Assembly: GCA_000435195.1 (NCBI GenBank)
Contig: FR880193.1
Coordinates: 10,074-21,637 of the forward strand
Source of the DNA: Clostridium sp. CAG:169
Lineage (GTDB): Bacteria; Bacillota; Clostridia; Oscillospirales; Ruminococcaceae
Length of the DNA: 11,564 bases
Direction of reading: 5' to 3'
This document shows, piece after piece, positions 1 through 5,653 of this stretch (its first letter is position 1; every line of letters begins with the position of its first letter). Under the pieces are notes generated by a model. The model had not been told where the DNA came from and searched no databases. It saw nothing but the letters and a program-made list of their open reading frames with translations. The translations under genes were made by a program, and so were the position numbers.

Positions 1-21
1 GATGCAGGCGGCAAAAAGGTC

Positions 22-50
22 TATCTTTATTCACAATTTCATGCTATACT
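22..50 (+). promoter_or_regulatory. Extended -10 promoter for the DUF1385-prmC-HAD unit
   Basis: TATACT at 45-50 is preceded by TGC (42-44), giving an extended -10 element. The hexamer 17 bp upstream (TATCTT, 22-27) is a poor -35, which extended -10 promoters tolerate. Transcription would start near 57, leaving a leader of about 48 nt before the ATG at 105. A ribosome binding site AAAGGAG lies at 87-93. Nothing else is recognisable in bases 1-104. Confidence 0.55.
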
Positions 51-104
51 GTTTTTGTCATAAATCGTCAGACCCAAGATTTTATCAAAGGAGTTCTTTT
101 ATTC

Positions 105-1049
105 ATGTCTAAACAAACCAATTCCAAAACCATCAAGACCTCCATCGGAGGGCAGGCGGTCATCGAAGGGGTGATGATGCGCGGTCCGAAGCTGACCGCT
201 CTTTCGGTCCGTATGCCCGACCAGAGCATCTCCACCGAGACTTGGGACACTCCCAACTCCAACAAATGGTATAAAAAGACACCATTTATCCGAGGTGTAT
301 TCAATTTTGTCGAATCGCTGACCGATGGCTACAAAAGTCTGATGAAGGCTGCCGAAAAAGCCGGACTGGACGACGAAGAGGAAGAGCCGTCCAAATTTGA
401 ACAGAAGCTGCGTCAGCTGCTCGGAGATAAATTTATGCCCTTCCTGCAAGGCTGCATCCTGCTGTTCTCGCTGGCGATGGCACTGTTCTTCTTTGCCTTT
501 CTTCCTACCACGCTGGTCGGCTTTTTCAAGGATTACATCAACCACCCGCTGGCGCTGTCCGCTCTGGAAGGATTGACCAAAATTGCCATCCTCATCCTCT
601 ACCTTGCGCTGATTTCCAACATGAGCGACATCAAGCGGGTGTTCATGTACCATGGAGCCGAGCACAAGACCATCTTCTGCTATGAGCACGGCGAGGAGCT
701 GACAGTGGAAAATGTGCGCAAATACACCCGCTTCCACCCGCGCTGCGGCACCAGCTTTCTGGTCATCGTCCTGCTGCTTTCTATTTTGGTATCCTCGATG
801 GTTTCCTGGGACAACCTGTGGATGCGCGTGGGACTCAAAGTCCTGTGCCTGCCCATCATCATGTCCCTGTCCTACGAGTGCATCAAGTTTGCCGGACGCC
901 ACGACAACCTGTTCACCCGCATCCTGTCTGCGCCCGGTCTTTGGACCCAGCGCCTGACCACCCGCGAGCCGGATGACAGCATGATCGAGGTAGCAATCGC
1001 TTCGATGAAGAAGGTCATCCCGGAAAATCCAGATGAAGCTCTGTTTTAA
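105..1049 (+). CDS. DUF1385 family membrane protein (YqhQ-like)
   Basis: A 314-residue integral membrane protein of the DUF1385 family, the family of Bacillus subtilis YqhQ. Its biochemical role is, to my knowledge, not established. The family hallmarks are all visible: GGQAVIEGVMMRGP at residues 15-28, YHGAEHKTI at 182-190, RFHPRCGTSF at 209-218, and an LWTQRLTTREPD block near the C-terminus (279-290). The conserved His, Glu and Cys residues of the middle blocks look like a possible metal site (inference). Hydrophobic segments lie at about 113-141, 150-170, 215-233 and 240-258. An acidic stretch (DDEEEEEP, 89-95) sits in the N-terminal soluble part. The start is fixed by AAAGGAG 11 nt upstream. 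In many Clostridia this gene sits directly before prmC, as here, and the 44-nt gap to prmC has no terminator, so the two are probably cotranscribed. Confidence 0.9.
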   Translation: MSKQTNSKTIKTSIGGQAVIEGVMMRGPKLTALSVRMPDQSISTETWDTPNSNKWYKKTPFIRGVFNFVESLTDGYKSLMKAAEKAGLDDEEEEPSKFEQKLRQLLGDKFMPFLQGCILLFSLAMALFFFAFLPTTLVGFFKDYINHPLALSALEGLTKIAILILYLALISNMSDIKRVFMYHGAEHKTIFCYEHGEELTVENVRKYTRFHPRCGTSFLVIVLLLSILVSSMVSWDNLWMRVGLKVLCLPIIMSLSYECIKFAGRHDNLFTRILSAPGLWTQRLTTREPDDSMIEVAIASMKKVIPENPDEALF

Positions 1050-1093
1050 ATGATAGAAGCAAATCCGCTGCGGACAGCAGCAAGGAGGAAGCC

Positions 1094-1936
1094 ATGATGT
1101 CCAGTTACCGTGATTTATTTTCGCAGGCGTGCAAACAGGGTCTGCCGCCGCACGAGGTCCAGCTGCTGCTGGAGCATCTGACCGCCCTTTCCCGCACTGC
1201 TTTGCTGCTGAAGATGGATGACCCCGCTCCCGACCGGCTGGTGCAACAGCTGAATGAGCTGGTGCAGCAGCGTCTGACAGGCTACCCGCTGCAATATCTG
1301 CTGGGGGAATGGGAATTTTTCGGTCTTCCCTTCTTTGTCGGAGAAGGGGTGCTGATTCCCCGCGCCGACACCGAGGTGCTGGTGGAAACGGCACTGGAGC
1401 TGTGCGACGGGATGTTTGCCCCCCAGGTGTGCGACCTGTGCAGCGGCAGCGGCTGCATCCCGATTGCTTTAAGCCGCCACCTGCCTGAGCAGGCAAGCCT
1501 GACTGCGGTGGAGCTGTCGGATGCAGCTTTGGGTTATTTACAGAAAAACGTGCAGCGCCACCATTGCAGCAATCTGACGGTGGTGCAGGCGGATGTGCTG
1601 ACCTGGCAGCCGCAGCAGCTATTTGACCTTATCACCTCCAACCCGCCTTATATCAGCGACCAGGAGATGCTCGAGCTTCAGCCGGAGGTCCGCTGGGAAC
1701 CGGAGATGGCGCTGCGGGCGCAGGAAAACGGGCTGTATTTTTACCGCGTCCTATCCAAGCGCTGCCAAAGTTACCTGCGTGCAGGCGGCTGGCTGCTGTT
1801 TGAGATTGGATATACCCAAGGACAGGCGGTGTCCGACCTGCTGCTGGCAGAGGGTTACACCGACATCCGACTGATTCCCGACTACAACGGCAATGATCGG
1901 GTGGTCGCCGCCAGATGGCAGCCAGCCGAACGATAA
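1094..1936 (+). CDS. prmC: Release factor glutamine methyltransferase PrmC (HemK)
   Basis: A cytoplasmic SAM-dependent enzyme that N5-methylates the glutamine of the GGQ motif in peptide release factors RF1 and RF2, needed for efficient termination of translation. It is 280 residues long, normal for the family. The N-terminal helical domain (about 1-75) binds the release factor and is followed by the conserved PLQYLLGEWEFFGLPF block (65-80) and LIPRADTEVLVE (87-98). The SAM-binding loop is DLCSGSGCIPIAL (114-126). The catalytic NPPY motif is at 183-186, and the family ending with FEIGYTQG (236-243) and NDRVV (267-271) is intact. AAGGAGG at 1082-1088 lies 5 nt before the first ATG (1094) and 8 nt before the second (1097), so translation may really begin at 1097. 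The HAD gene follows after 25 nt. Confidence 0.96.
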   Translation: MMSSYRDLFSQACKQGLPPHEVQLLLEHLTALSRTALLLKMDDPAPDRLVQQLNELVQQRLTGYPLQYLLGEWEFFGLPFFVGEGVLIPRADTEVLVETALELCDGMFAPQVCDLCSGSGCIPIALSRHLPEQASLTAVELSDAALGYLQKNVQRHHCSNLTVVQADVLTWQPQQLFDLITSNPPYISDQEMLELQPEVRWEPEMALRAQENGLYFYRVLSKRCQSYLRAGGWLLFEIGYTQGQAVSDLLLAEGYTDIRLIPDYNGNDRVVAARWQPAER

Positions 1937-1961
1937 CATCCTATCATCACAGGAGGAACTT

Positions 1962-2609
1962 ATGCAAACTGTACACTACCGCGCGGTTGTTTTTGATTTG
2001 GACGGAACCGCCGTCGATTCCCGCTACAACATCGATGCCCTTCAGCTGACCTGCCAGGAGATGCTGGGACGCAGCGCCACCGACGAGGAGCTGAAAATCA
2101 CCTACGGAATGACCGCTGCCAATGCCATGCGTTACCTCGGCGTTGCCGACGACCAAATCGAACTGTTTGTCCAGCGCTGGGAGCAGAACATCATGGCACT
2201 GTGCCAGAATGCCTCCCTCTACGAAGGCATCTACCCGGTGATGTGCAAGCTGCACCAAGCCGGAATGCTGGTCGGCATCAACACCTCCCGCCGCAGCAAC
2301 GAGCTGGGCGACCTGCACGCCTATATCCGCGAACCTTTTTTAGACCTGTGCAGCCTGATTGTCACCTGCGACAAGGTGCAGCACCCGAAGCCTGCACCCG
2401 ATTCGATGCTGTACTACTGCCAGCAGACCGGTCTTTCTCCCAAGGAGGTCCTGTTTGTGGGGGACAGCGAATTTGACGCCGGATGTGCAAAGGCTGCCGG
2501 CTGCGATTTTGCTTTAGCCACCTGGGGTTGCTTCTATCCTGAAAAAATCGAAGCCACCTACAAGCCAAGCGCAGCGCTCGACCTGCTTTCTATCGTCGGT
2601 CTTGCCTAA
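1962..2609 (+). CDS. HAD-superfamily phosphatase, phosphoglycolate phosphatase-like
   Basis: A 215-residue hydrolase of the haloacid dehalogenase superfamily, probably a phosphatase for a small phosphorylated metabolite; Gph- or PpaX-like is a best guess. All four HAD motifs are present: motif I FDLDGTAVD (11-19, nucleophile D12 and acid/base D14), motif II with T108/S109 in INTSR, motif III lysine K143 in HPKPAPD, and motif IV VGDSEFDAG (166-174, metal ligands D168 and D172). The alpha-helical cap lies between motifs I and II (about 18-95), i.e. a C1 cap. The frame stays open upstream to an ATG at 1893 inside prmC, but the start at 1962 is preferred because AGGAGG (1951-1956) sits 5 nt before it and the HAD fold begins just after. 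It is the last gene of the DUF1385-prmC unit and is followed by a strong terminator. Confidence 0.88.
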   Translation: MQTVHYRAVVFDLDGTAVDSRYNIDALQLTCQEMLGRSATDEELKITYGMTAANAMRYLGVADDQIELFVQRWEQNIMALCQNASLYEGIYPVMCKLHQAGMLVGINTSRRSNELGDLHAYIREPFLDLCSLIVTCDKVQHPKPAPDSMLYYCQQTGLSPKEVLFVGDSEFDAGCAKAAGCDFALATWGCFYPEKIEATYKPSAALDLLSIVGLA

Positions 2610-2623
2610 TTAAAAAATTTACC

Positions 2624-2658
2624 GAGCGCCGGTTCCTTTTGGAACCGGCGCTCTTTTT
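2624..2658 (+). terminator. Rho-independent terminator after the HAD gene
   Basis: A perfect 13-bp stem (2624-2636 with 2641-2653, left arm GAGCGCCGGTTCC), a TTTT loop and a run of five T (2654-2658) followed by CTTT. The stop codon is 14 nt upstream. It closes the DUF1385-prmC-HAD unit. Confidence 0.95.
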
Positions 2659-2685
2659 CTTTGGCGTCTTTTGGCTTTAAAAATT

Positions 2686-2911
2686 TTCTCAAAAAAATTT
2701 TTAGACCCGATGCAATAAAACCACTCTCCCAAAAGTTATTAGGGCAAAGAGGGAAAAAGCAAAACTCTTCTCAAAAAATTTTAGAGCCGATGCAATAAAA
2801 CTGCTTTCCCAAAAGTTATTCGGGTGAAGAGGGAAAAAGCAAAGCTCTTCTCAAAAAATTTTTAGAGCCGATGCAATAAAACCACTCGCCTAAAAGTTGT
2901 TCGGGCAAAGG
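2686..2911. repeat. Three tandem copies of an ~80-bp AT-rich intergenic repeat
   Basis: Three head-to-tail copies begin with TTCTCAAAAAA at 2686, 2768 and 2848, so the period is 82 then 80 bp. The third copy stops matching after GGGCAAAGGG at about 2911. The best conserved block is CCGATGCAATAAAAC, identical in all three (starting at 2707, 2787 and 2868). It is followed by a CCCAAAAGTTATTNGGG-like block and, in copies 1 and 2, AAGAGGGAAAAAGCAAA. Copies differ by scattered substitutions, so the array is not a recent exact duplication. Local inverted repeats exist, such as GAAGAG (2826-2831) with CTCTTC (2845-2850) and GCTCT (2844-2848) with AGAGC (2864-2868), but none looks like a terminator. 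There is no convincing reading frame. Together with the terminator this accounts for most of the gene-free stretch 2610-3006; in 2925-2990 I see no good promoter. Confidence 0.85.
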
Positions 2912-3006
2912 GACCTTCCTCTTATCAAAATCAATTTTGTTTTTTAAGTACTTTTAAAACACCCATTCAAAACGAACCCCTATGATTTTCAGAAAGGATG
3001 TACAAC

Positions 3007-3762
3007 ATGAAAAAGATGAATAAACATTTCTCCGCACTCGCAATCGCTGCCCTGCTTCTGGCTGGTTCCATCTCCGTAGGAGCCGCTTCCGCCTATAAAG
3101 AGGTGACCGCCCGTCAAAACACCGGTATGCAGGTCAAATCCGGCGACATCGAACTGACCTTAAAGGACGACAACGGCAACACCCTCTACCCGCTGACCTA
3201 CAACAATGTCGTTTACCTTCCTGCCGAACAGCTGGCAGACCTGCTGGGCTATGACACCACCGTCACCACCAACAGCATCCTGCTGGAGCCGAAATCCTCC
3301 TCTTCGACCGGCGACATCGGCGCAGGAAAAGCCAAATCGATTGCTTTAAACCACGCAGGCATCTCTGCTTCTCAGGCTGTATTTGTCAAGGTGGACAAGG
3401 AATATGATGACGGCAGACTGCATTATGATGTGGAATTTTACTCCGGCAACAAGGAATACGACTATGAAATCGCAGCCAAAGACGGCTCCATCCTCTCGGT
3501 GGATATGGACATCGAAAACTACTCCATCCCGTCCGTCGACACCTCCGATTCCTCTAAAAATTACATCGGCATCGAAAATGCAAAGCAAACTGCCCTTTCC
3601 AAGGCAGGGCTTTCCTCCTCTTCGGTCCACTGGGAAAAAGCAGAGCTGGATTATGACGACGGCAGAGCAGAATATGAGCTGGAATTTCACAGCGGTCACC
3701 GGGAATACGAATGTACCGTTGACGCAATCAGCGGCAATGTCCTGAGCTTTGAAAGAGATTAG
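3007..3762 (+). CDS. Secreted protein with two PepSY domains
   Basis: A 251-residue exported protein. The N-terminus (MKKMNKH, then a hydrophobic stretch at 8-25) is a signal peptide with a likely cleavage after ASA (27-29), so the mature protein is outside the membrane. Residues 47-94 (YPLTYNNVVYLPAEQLADLL) resemble the stalk/copper amine oxidase N-terminal-like module of clostridial surface proteins. Two PepSY domains follow, at about 104-167 and 186-251, each ending with an EYD/EYEC...G.(I/V)LS pattern. PepSY domains are known from M4 peptidase propeptides and are thought to modulate proteases. An ATG at 2998 is in frame, but AAAGG at 2993-2997 abuts it and is 9 nt from the ATG at 3007, so 3007 is chosen. 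The second PepSY domain closely matches the C-terminus of the anti-sigma protein encoded downstream (33 of 53 positions by hand), tying this gene to the sigma/anti-sigma pair. Confidence 0.85.
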   Translation: MKKMNKHFSALAIAALLLAGSISVGAASAYKEVTARQNTGMQVKSGDIELTLKDDNGNTLYPLTYNNVVYLPAEQLADLLGYDTTVTTNSILLEPKSSSSTGDIGAGKAKSIALNHAGISASQAVFVKVDKEYDDGRLHYDVEFYSGNKEYDYEIAAKDGSILSVDMDIENYSIPSVDTSDSSKNYIGIENAKQTALSKAGLSSSSVHWEKAELDYDDGRAEYELEFHSGHREYECTVDAISGNVLSFERD

Positions 3763-3764
3763 CC

Positions 3765-3793
3765 TTGCATTTATCACCTTCTCCTGTTATACT
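3765..3793 (+). promoter_or_regulatory. Promoter P1 upstream of the sigma factor gene
   Basis: TTGCAT (3765-3770) and TATACT (3788-3793) are separated by exactly 17 bp, a good housekeeping-sigma promoter, three bases after the stop codon of the PepSY gene. RNA from here would start near 3800 and run through the 3800-3899 leader into the sigma gene. Confidence 0.65.
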
Positions 3794-3799
3794 GAATCT

Positions 3800-3845
3800 G
3801 GAAAATCCACCTGAGCGCTCTGGTTTCCTTTGCATGGGATTTTCC
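3800..3845 (+). promoter_or_regulatory. Long-range hairpin in the sigma leader RNA
   Basis: GGAAAATCC (3800-3808) is perfectly complementary to GGATTTTCC (3837-3845), a 9-bp stem enclosing a 28-nt loop that itself holds the palindrome GAGCGCTC. The stem starts at about the predicted +1 of P1. I do not recognise a known riboswitch or T-box; it is listed as a structured leader element only. Confidence 0.4.
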
Positions 3846-3856
3846 GTTTGTATACT
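3829..3856 (+). promoter_or_regulatory. Possible second promoter P2 in the sigma leader
   Basis: A second TATACT (3851-3856) lies 16 bp after TTTGCA (3829-3834); read as TTGCAT (3830-3835) the gap is 15 bp. It uses the same hexamers as P1. The -35 overlaps the right side of the leader hairpin, and transcripts would start just before the terminator-like hairpin. It is weaker than P1 because of spacing. Confidence 0.3.
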
Positions 3857-3866
3857 CCTATTGAGC

Positions 3867-3899
3867 GGTTCAGGCAGTCAGCTGCCTGAACCCTTTTTT
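3867..3899 (+). terminator. Terminator-like hairpin between the PepSY gene and the sigma gene
   Basis: GGTTCAGGCAG (3867-3877) pairs perfectly with CTGCCTGAACC (3882-3892) around a TCAG loop, followed by C and six T (3894-3899). It is a textbook Rho-independent terminator. It can end the PepSY transcript, but it also lies between both candidate sigma promoters and the sigma gene, and 3900-3929 holds only a ribosome binding site. Sigma expression would therefore need readthrough, so it may act as an attenuator. Confidence 0.88.
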
Positions 3900-3929
3900 A
3901 TCTCTACACCGGAGGGGGAAAGAGCTTCC

Positions 3930-4523
3930 ATGTTGATGACCATGATGATGGTGGAAAACCAATTAAAGCCGCTTCGTCCCGCAGCGGACCCGCAGCAGCT
4001 GGAATCCCTTCTGCACGAAATCGCACAGGGCAGCCAGGAGGCGTTTGAACAGCTGTACCACGCCACCGACAGCGCCATCTACGGTTTTGCCCTGTCGCTG
4101 ACCCGCAACCACCACGAGGCGCAGGACGTGATGATGGACACCTATCTGAAGATTCGCTGCGCTGCCCACCTGTATCTGCCGATGGGCAAACCGATGGCAT
4201 GGATTTTGACCATCACCAAAAATATTGCCCGCACCCGCCTGCGTGCCGCCTCCCGACAGATTCCCTTTGAGGAGGTCGAGCAGTCCTTCCTCCCCTTTGA
4301 CCACGACACCGAGGAGGCGATCGCTTTGGAACAGGCGATGCGGGTGCTCAACGAGCAGGAACGGCAGATTTTGATTCTGCACGCGGTGACCGGACTCAAG
4401 CACCGTGAGATTGCAGAAATGATGGGCATGCCGTTGGCGACAGTGCTTTCCAAATATGCCCGCTCGCTTAAAAAATTAAAAGCACAGCTGGAACAGCAGC
4501 CATCCGATGGCAGGGAGGTGTAG
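3930..4523 (+). CDS. ECF-type RNA polymerase sigma factor
   Basis: A 197-residue cytoplasmic sigma-70 family factor of ECF size, which would direct RNA polymerase to its regulon when released by its partner. Sigma region 2 covers about 25-105 (YHATDSAIYGFALSLTRNHHEAQDVMMDTYLKI core, 43-75). Region 4 covers about 133-185, with LNEQERQILILHAVTGLKHREIAEMMGM as the helix-turn-helix part (140-167) and SKYARSLKKLK after it (174-184). No region 1.1 or 3 is seen. The start is not certain: the protein begins MLMTMMMVEN, and ATGs at 3930, 3936, 3942, 3945 and 3948 are all in frame. GGAGGGGG (3911-3918) is 11 nt before the first. The frame is also open upstream to 3765, through the leader and terminator hairpin, but that part lacks a ribosome binding site and sigma homology. 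The next gene starts 4 nt after the stop, and its ribosome binding site lies inside this gene. Confidence 0.9.
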   Translation: MLMTMMMVENQLKPLRPAADPQQLESLLHEIAQGSQEAFEQLYHATDSAIYGFALSLTRNHHEAQDVMMDTYLKIRCAAHLYLPMGKPMAWILTITKNIARTRLRAASRQIPFEEVEQSFLPFDHDTEEAIALEQAMRVLNEQERQILILHAVTGLKHREIAEMMGMPLATVLSKYARSLKKLKAQLEQQPSDGREV

Positions 4524-4527
4524 GAGG

Positions 4528-5589
4528 ATGAAGGACAACCAAAACAAACGCAGAAAACTGACCGACGAACAGGTCGAGCAGATGCTGGCAAGGGCGGTGC
4601 AGAAGAATGTGCCTGATATTCTCCAGCAGGCAGCCTCCACACCGGTCACCCCACTTGCCATGGTGGATGAGAACCTGCTCGTCCAATACCCGCGCAGACG
4701 TCCGCACTGGCAGAGACTGGCAGCCGCCTGCCTGATGCTCCTGCTGACCGGTGCCGGCATCTTCAGCTGGCTGTGGTTTCCCACCCGGGCGGTGGTTTCC
4801 ATCGAAGTCAATCCTTCGGTGGCGCTGTCGCTCAACCGCTTCTCCTATGTCATCAACACCCGCGCCAACAACGATGACGGCGCTGAGCTGCTCGACGACC
4901 TTTCGCTAAACAATCTCAAGCTGGACACCGCCCTCAATGCCCTCATCGGCGCAATGGACCGTCAGGGCTATCTGACACCGTCGGCGCAGGTCAACATCTT
5001 TGTTGACGGCAAGGATGACGACTACAACCGACAGCTCTACCAGCAGGTCACCGACAGCTTCTCCCACCTTCTTCCATCGCAAGCACCGCAGGAAGAAACA
5101 AAGGAGCAGGAGGACACCCCGCAGCTGCTCTCGGAGGAACAGGTCAAACAGATTTGCCTGTCCCACGCCGGTGTCCAGGCTGCACAGGCTTCCTTCCAGT
5201 CTATTTCCTTGCAGCAGGGGGAACAGCCGGTCTACCAGCTTTTGTTTACCGCTGCGGGCAGCTCCTACATCTACCGCATCGACCCGTACAGCGGGCAGGT
5301 CCTCTCCTATGAGCGCACCGAGGAAACAGCCGCCCAGCCAAACACACCTGCCGCTTCTGCTCCTGCCCAACCGCAGGCAGAGCCGAAATCGGTTTCGCTG
5401 GAGCAAGCAAAACAGCTTGCCCTGCAAAAAGCCGGACTGAGCGGACAGACGGTCACCTGGGAAAAGGCGGAGCTGGATGAAGAGGACGGCATTTCCTATT
5501 ACGAGCTGGAGTTTACCTTCTCTCAAAGCGAGTATGAATGTGAAGTCGATGCCGTCAGCGGCAGCATCCTTAAATTTGAACAGGATTAA
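4528..5589 (+). CDS. Membrane anti-sigma factor with RsgI-like SEAL domain and two PepSY domains
   Basis: A 353-residue single-pass membrane protein, the likely anti-sigma factor for the ECF factor 4 nt upstream. The cytoplasmic part is residues 1-62 (LTDEQVEQMLARAVQKNVPDIL, 11-32, helical, presumed sigma-binding). A membrane helix lies at 63-84. Outside, residues 88-182 look like the RsgI-type domain: SIEVNPSVALSLNRF (91-105), ANNDDGAELL and DTALNALIGAMDRQGYL. The Asn-Pro at 95-96 corresponds to the autoproteolysis site described for SEAL domains of RsgI proteins. Two PepSY domains follow, about 200-263 and 288-353, separated by a Pro/Ala/Gln-rich linker (266-286). An ATG at 4507 is in frame, but GGAGG (4514-4518) lies 9 nt before the ATG at 4528, so 4528 is chosen. 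Family knowledge suggests stepwise cleavage outside and within the membrane frees the sigma factor; substrate and protease are unknown. Confidence 0.82.
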   Translation: MKDNQNKRRKLTDEQVEQMLARAVQKNVPDILQQAASTPVTPLAMVDENLLVQYPRRRPHWQRLAAACLMLLLTGAGIFSWLWFPTRAVVSIEVNPSVALSLNRFSYVINTRANNDDGAELLDDLSLNNLKLDTALNALIGAMDRQGYLTPSAQVNIFVDGKDDDYNRQLYQQVTDSFSHLLPSQAPQEETKEQEDTPQLLSEEQVKQICLSHAGVQAAQASFQSISLQQGEQPVYQLLFTAAGSSYIYRIDPYSGQVLSYERTEETAAQPNTPAASAPAQPQAEPKSVSLEQAKQLALQKAGLSGQTVTWEKAELDEEDGISYYELEFTFSQSEYECEVDAVSGSILKFEQD

Positions 5590-5598
5590 AGGTCTTTC

Positions 5599-5653
5599 GA
5601 TAAAAAATCAGGCAGAGGAAAACAAATATTTCCCTCTGCCTGATTTTTTTATC
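5599..5653. terminator. Bidirectional terminator between the convergent units
   Basis: The left arm 5599-5618 (GATAAAAAATCAGGCAGAGG) is complementary to 5633-5653 with a single extra T. The AT ends give a T tract on either strand, so it can stop both the + strand anti-sigma transcript and the - strand ABC transcript. The stop codon of the ABC gene (5649-5651) lies within the right arm. Confidence 0.92.

Noticed and set aside
99..1496. Long open frame on the - strand opposite the DUF1385 and prmC genes
   Set aside because: It is antisense to two well-recognised genes, and its translation is low-complexity without family motifs; it is a by-product of codon bias.
2686..2911. CRISPR array
   Set aside because: Similarity covers the whole ~80-bp unit rather than short repeats with unique spacers, and no cas gene is present.
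2981..2986. TATGAT as -10 for the PepSY gene
   Set aside because: The transcript would begin at or past the ribosome binding site at 2993-2997, and there is no matching -35.
3765..3929. N-terminal extension of the sigma factor or a leader peptide: the frame is open from TTG 3765 and ATG 3834 into the sigma gene
   Set aside because: No ribosome binding site precedes either start, the residues have no sigma homology, and the frame crosses the terminator hairpin; a good GGAGG lies just before 3930.
4906..5526. 206-codon - strand frame opposite the anti-sigma gene
   Set aside because: Leu/Arg-rich shadow of a gene with clear RsgI-like and PepSY features; no ribosome binding site seen.
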